DNA of 64,000 nucleotides from Desulfurococcus sp. (GTDB lineage Archaea > Thermoproteota > Thermoprotei_A > Sulfolobales > Desulfurococcaceae), in contig JAPNUX010000003.1 of the NCBI GenBank assembly GCA_026626905.1, forward strand, positions 186,001-250,000, given 5' to 3'. The position numbers and the translations under genes were made by a program. Below, piece by piece: positions 62,242-64,000 of this stretch (position 1 is its first letter; the number at the start of each line of letters is the position of its first letter). Under the pieces are notes generated by a model, which was not told where the DNA came from, made no database searches, and saw nothing but the letters and a program-made list of their open reading frames with translations.

Positions 62242-64000
62242 TTAACCGCTATCTCTACCCAGCAGCAGAAAACCATATCTTCCCAGCTCTACATTCAACT
62301 CATCCTCTACATCTATAGTTTCACCTGTGAGCAGATTAGTGAAGCGGCCTTTCACCCCTTCAATTCTCACAGTCTTCTTTTCCTCCGAGAGATTAGCGAT
62401 CAAGTATACTTCCTCATTCTTAAACCACCTCCTAACGAGGATGACATCATCATTGATTACTAGAGCCTTGTAGAAACCATGCCTTAGCGGCTTCCACGCT
62501 TTATAAATTGCGATCATTCTTCTAACGAAGCTGTATACTTCTATCACCCATTTATCTCTAGCCCATTCCATGGGTCTCCTGTTATCCGGGTCTCTACCCC
62601 CCTCCATCCCTATCTCGTCACCATAGTAGACTGCAGGAGAACCAGGAAGCGTGAAGAGTAGAGCGTAGAGTAATTTAATCTTTCCTATATCACCTTTTAC
62701 GTAGCTCATTATCCTTGGCGTGTCATGTGTTCCAAGGGTGTGATAGAGCGATATGGATTTATAGTGTGGTAGCTCTCCATACTCTACGGCGAGAGCCTCC
62801 AGCATTTTAGTGGTAGGTAGGTTTTCATCTATGATTTTCTCTAGGAGTATTTTCCTCCAGTAGTAATCCATGGAGGAGTCAAAGTATTCAGCGTAGTAGA
62901 CTGGGTAGTCGTTTAACTCGCCGAGTAGCAGGAATTCTCTGTAGATGCTTTTAATTTTCTCGTAGTATAGTTTAAGCCATGCATGGTATATCCCCATTGC
63001 AACATCAATACGGAATCCATCGACTCCTCTCTCAACCCAGAATCGTGTTATATTAGTGAAGTATTCGAGTACCTCAGGGTTCTCGTGGTTTAACTTAGGC
63101 ATATGCCATAAGTTGAAGAAGGACTCGTAGAAGGGGCTTGAATACTTCTCTCTCAGTTCCCTCAGCAGCTCCCCGAGGACACGGTAATCCATGGTTCTAC
63201 AGGCCTCCTTCAATAGCCTTGATACTCGGTGGAGATCCTCTCTTGAAGGTGTATCCCTGAAGAGATACCATGACCATGAAGCTGAACCCGGCCCTTCTTC
63301 TAGTGCTTTAATGAACATAGGGAAGCATACTCCAGTGTGGTGTAGTGTTATATCCAGGACAACCTTAATGTTCCTCTCGTGGAGTCTTCTAACAAGTTCA
63401 TCGAAGTCGTTGATTGTGCCGAGATATCTATCTATACTAGTGAAGTCGCTGATATCGTAGCGGTGGTACGAGCCTGCCTGGAAGATGGGTGTTAAATATA
63501 AGGCTTCTACGCCCAGGTCAGCTATATGATCTACTCTACGGATTATACCTTGGAGATCCCCTCCATAGTAGCCATGCTCTCTTGGAGCTGTACGCGTGAT
63601 CCTCGTAGGTGGATCGTTCCCGGGATCCCCGTTGTCGAAGCTATCGGGGAATATCTGATAGTATACTGTCCCCATGTACCACTCTAAACGGTCTGCTCCC
63701 GGTATACTTCTTGAGTGAACTATGATGGGGCTTGTATTATAGCCTACTCCCTCATCACCATAATAGTATTCTTCGCCGTGAAATCTCACGAGAAATCTAT
63801 AACTGTATACATTATTCTCGATGAATGGTAGATGATACTCGTATATAATGGTATCCTCGAAAGCATAGCTCGTAGCAGCTTTAAACTCCTCGCCTCTCCA
63901 AGCTACGAGCCTGGGCTCCTCGATCAATCTAGGTGTTCTAATTCTAACTACGAGTGTATCAAGGAATCTATGTAGAAATGCTTCATCCCCCTCATCGTGG
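62242..64000 (-). CDS. Alpha-amylase family (GH13) enzyme, partial (N-terminus off the right edge)
   Basis: The frame is open from the right edge to the stop at 62242, giving at least 585 residues. An N-terminal beta domain, with EAFLHRFLDTLVVRI and VYSYRFLVRFHGEEYYY, resembles the starch-binding domain of neopullulanase-type enzymes. The catalytic barrel has YYQIFPDSFDNGD, VVLDITLHHTG, the nucleophile in DGFRIDVAMG, the acid in LLGELND and LGTHDTPR. A C-terminal beta domain follows. It would hydrolyse starch-like or cyclic glucans. The true start lies outside the window; the TTG at 63927 is not the start, since upstream codons are protein-like. Confidence 0.9.
   Translation of the reverse strand, partial: HDEGDEAFLHRFLDTLVVRIRTPRLIEEPRLVAWRGEEFKAATSYAFEDTIIYEYHLPFIENNVYSYRFLVRFHGEEYYYGDEGVGYNTSPIIVHSRSIPGADRLEWYMGTVYYQIFPDSFDNGDPGNDPPTRITRTAPREHGYYGGDLQGIIRRVDHIADLGVEALYLTPIFQAGSYHRYDISDFTSIDRYLGTINDFDELVRRLHERNIKVVLDITLHHTGVCFPMFIKALEEGPGSASWSWYLFRDTPSREDLHRVSRLLKEACRTMDYRVLGELLRELREKYSSPFYESFFNLWHMPKLNHENPEVLEYFTNITRFWVERGVDGFRIDVAMGIYHAWLKLYYEKIKSIYREFLLLGELNDYPVYYAEYFDSSMDYYWRKILLEKIIDENLPTTKMLEALAVEYGELPHYKSISLYHTLGTHDTPRIMSYVKGDIGKIKLLYALLFTLPGSPAVYYGDEIGMEGGRDPDNRRPMEWARDKWVIEVYSFVRRMIAIYKAWKPLRHGFYKALVINDDVILVRRWFKNEEVYLIANLSEEKKTVRIEGVKGRFTNLLTGETIDVEDELNVELGRYGFLLLGRDSG

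Noticed and set aside
1-64000. CRISPR arrays, insertion sequences, rRNA genes
   Set aside because: No regularly spaced repeats, transposase motifs or rRNA sequences were seen on reading through the window.

Overview
The window reads as a chromosomal piece of a hyperthermophilic crenarchaeon, most likely Desulfurococcales (a Desulfurococcus/Thermosphaera-like heterotroph; this placement is inference). Supporting signs are a TATA-binding protein, an archaeal ATP-dependent DNA ligase, an RPC34-like Fe-S winged-helix factor, a GPN GTPase, a family-4 Fe-S uracil-DNA glycosylase, a tRNA-Tyr with a 14-nt intron next to the anticodon, many GTG/TTG starts with GGTG-type ribosome sites, several promoters that look leaderless, and separate four-subunit 2-oxoacid:ferredoxin oxidoreductases. 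Genes are dense and mostly in short overlapping operons.

Layout. 1-2693: a metal-type ABC importer (ATPase running off the left edge; divergent binding protein and permease) with a NikR-like ribbon-helix-helix regulator, and two TTGTGCACAA-type palindromes placed between each divergent TATA box and its start. 2709-4940: a methyltransferase, the RPC34-like factor, a translin-family protein and tRNA-Tyr. 5043-6714: a patch of decayed genes beside the tRNA. 7037-9953: an RHH/coiled-coil protein, a metallo-beta-lactamase-fold protein and a glycosyltransferase. 10024-12128: ECF transporter energizing module 1. 12240-14601: a sugar-nucleotide pair (nucleotidyltransferase plus a degenerate phosphomannomutase-like protein). 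14789-23457: anion and MFS transporters, a DUF84 NTPase, GH1 beta-glycosidase, a phosphohexomutase and ThiC. 23638-30036: a complete Dpp/Opp-type ABC importer whose binding protein is circularly permuted. 30128-31652: an AhpD-like protein and a GalE-like epimerase. 31667-34061: a divergent Mg2+-transport pair (MgtE and PhoU/TrkA_C), both broken by several lesions. 34209-36947: a complete ECF transporter with a RibU-like S component. 37145-45783: nitroreductase, rhomboid protease, TBP, DUF2070, GPN GTPase, DNA ligase and UDG. 45923-48746: tRNA-Ala and a KGOR-type oxidoreductase. 48908-56562: phosphate permease, DUF72, an RNA m5C methyltransferase with a PUA-like partner, a GltPh-like symporter, and an NSS symporter with a 36-residue single-span companion. 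56652-60315: pyruvate:ferredoxin oxidoreductase and a maturation-protease-like gene. 61134-64000: M42 aminopeptidase and a partial GH13 enzyme.

Taken together the genes suggest a peptide- and sugar-fermenting anaerobe: peptides enter by the Dpp-type importer and amino-acid symporters, M42 peptidase trims them, ferredoxin-linked 2-oxoacid oxidoreductases oxidize the carbon skeletons, and the GH1 and GH13 enzymes handle glycans. The most unusual items are the permuted binding protein, the candidate NSS small subunit, the degenerate mutase paired with a nucleotidyltransferase, the co-decayed Mg2+ module, the symmetric metal operators and two candidate C/D-box sRNAs. All calls were made by reading the sequence; no database search was run.
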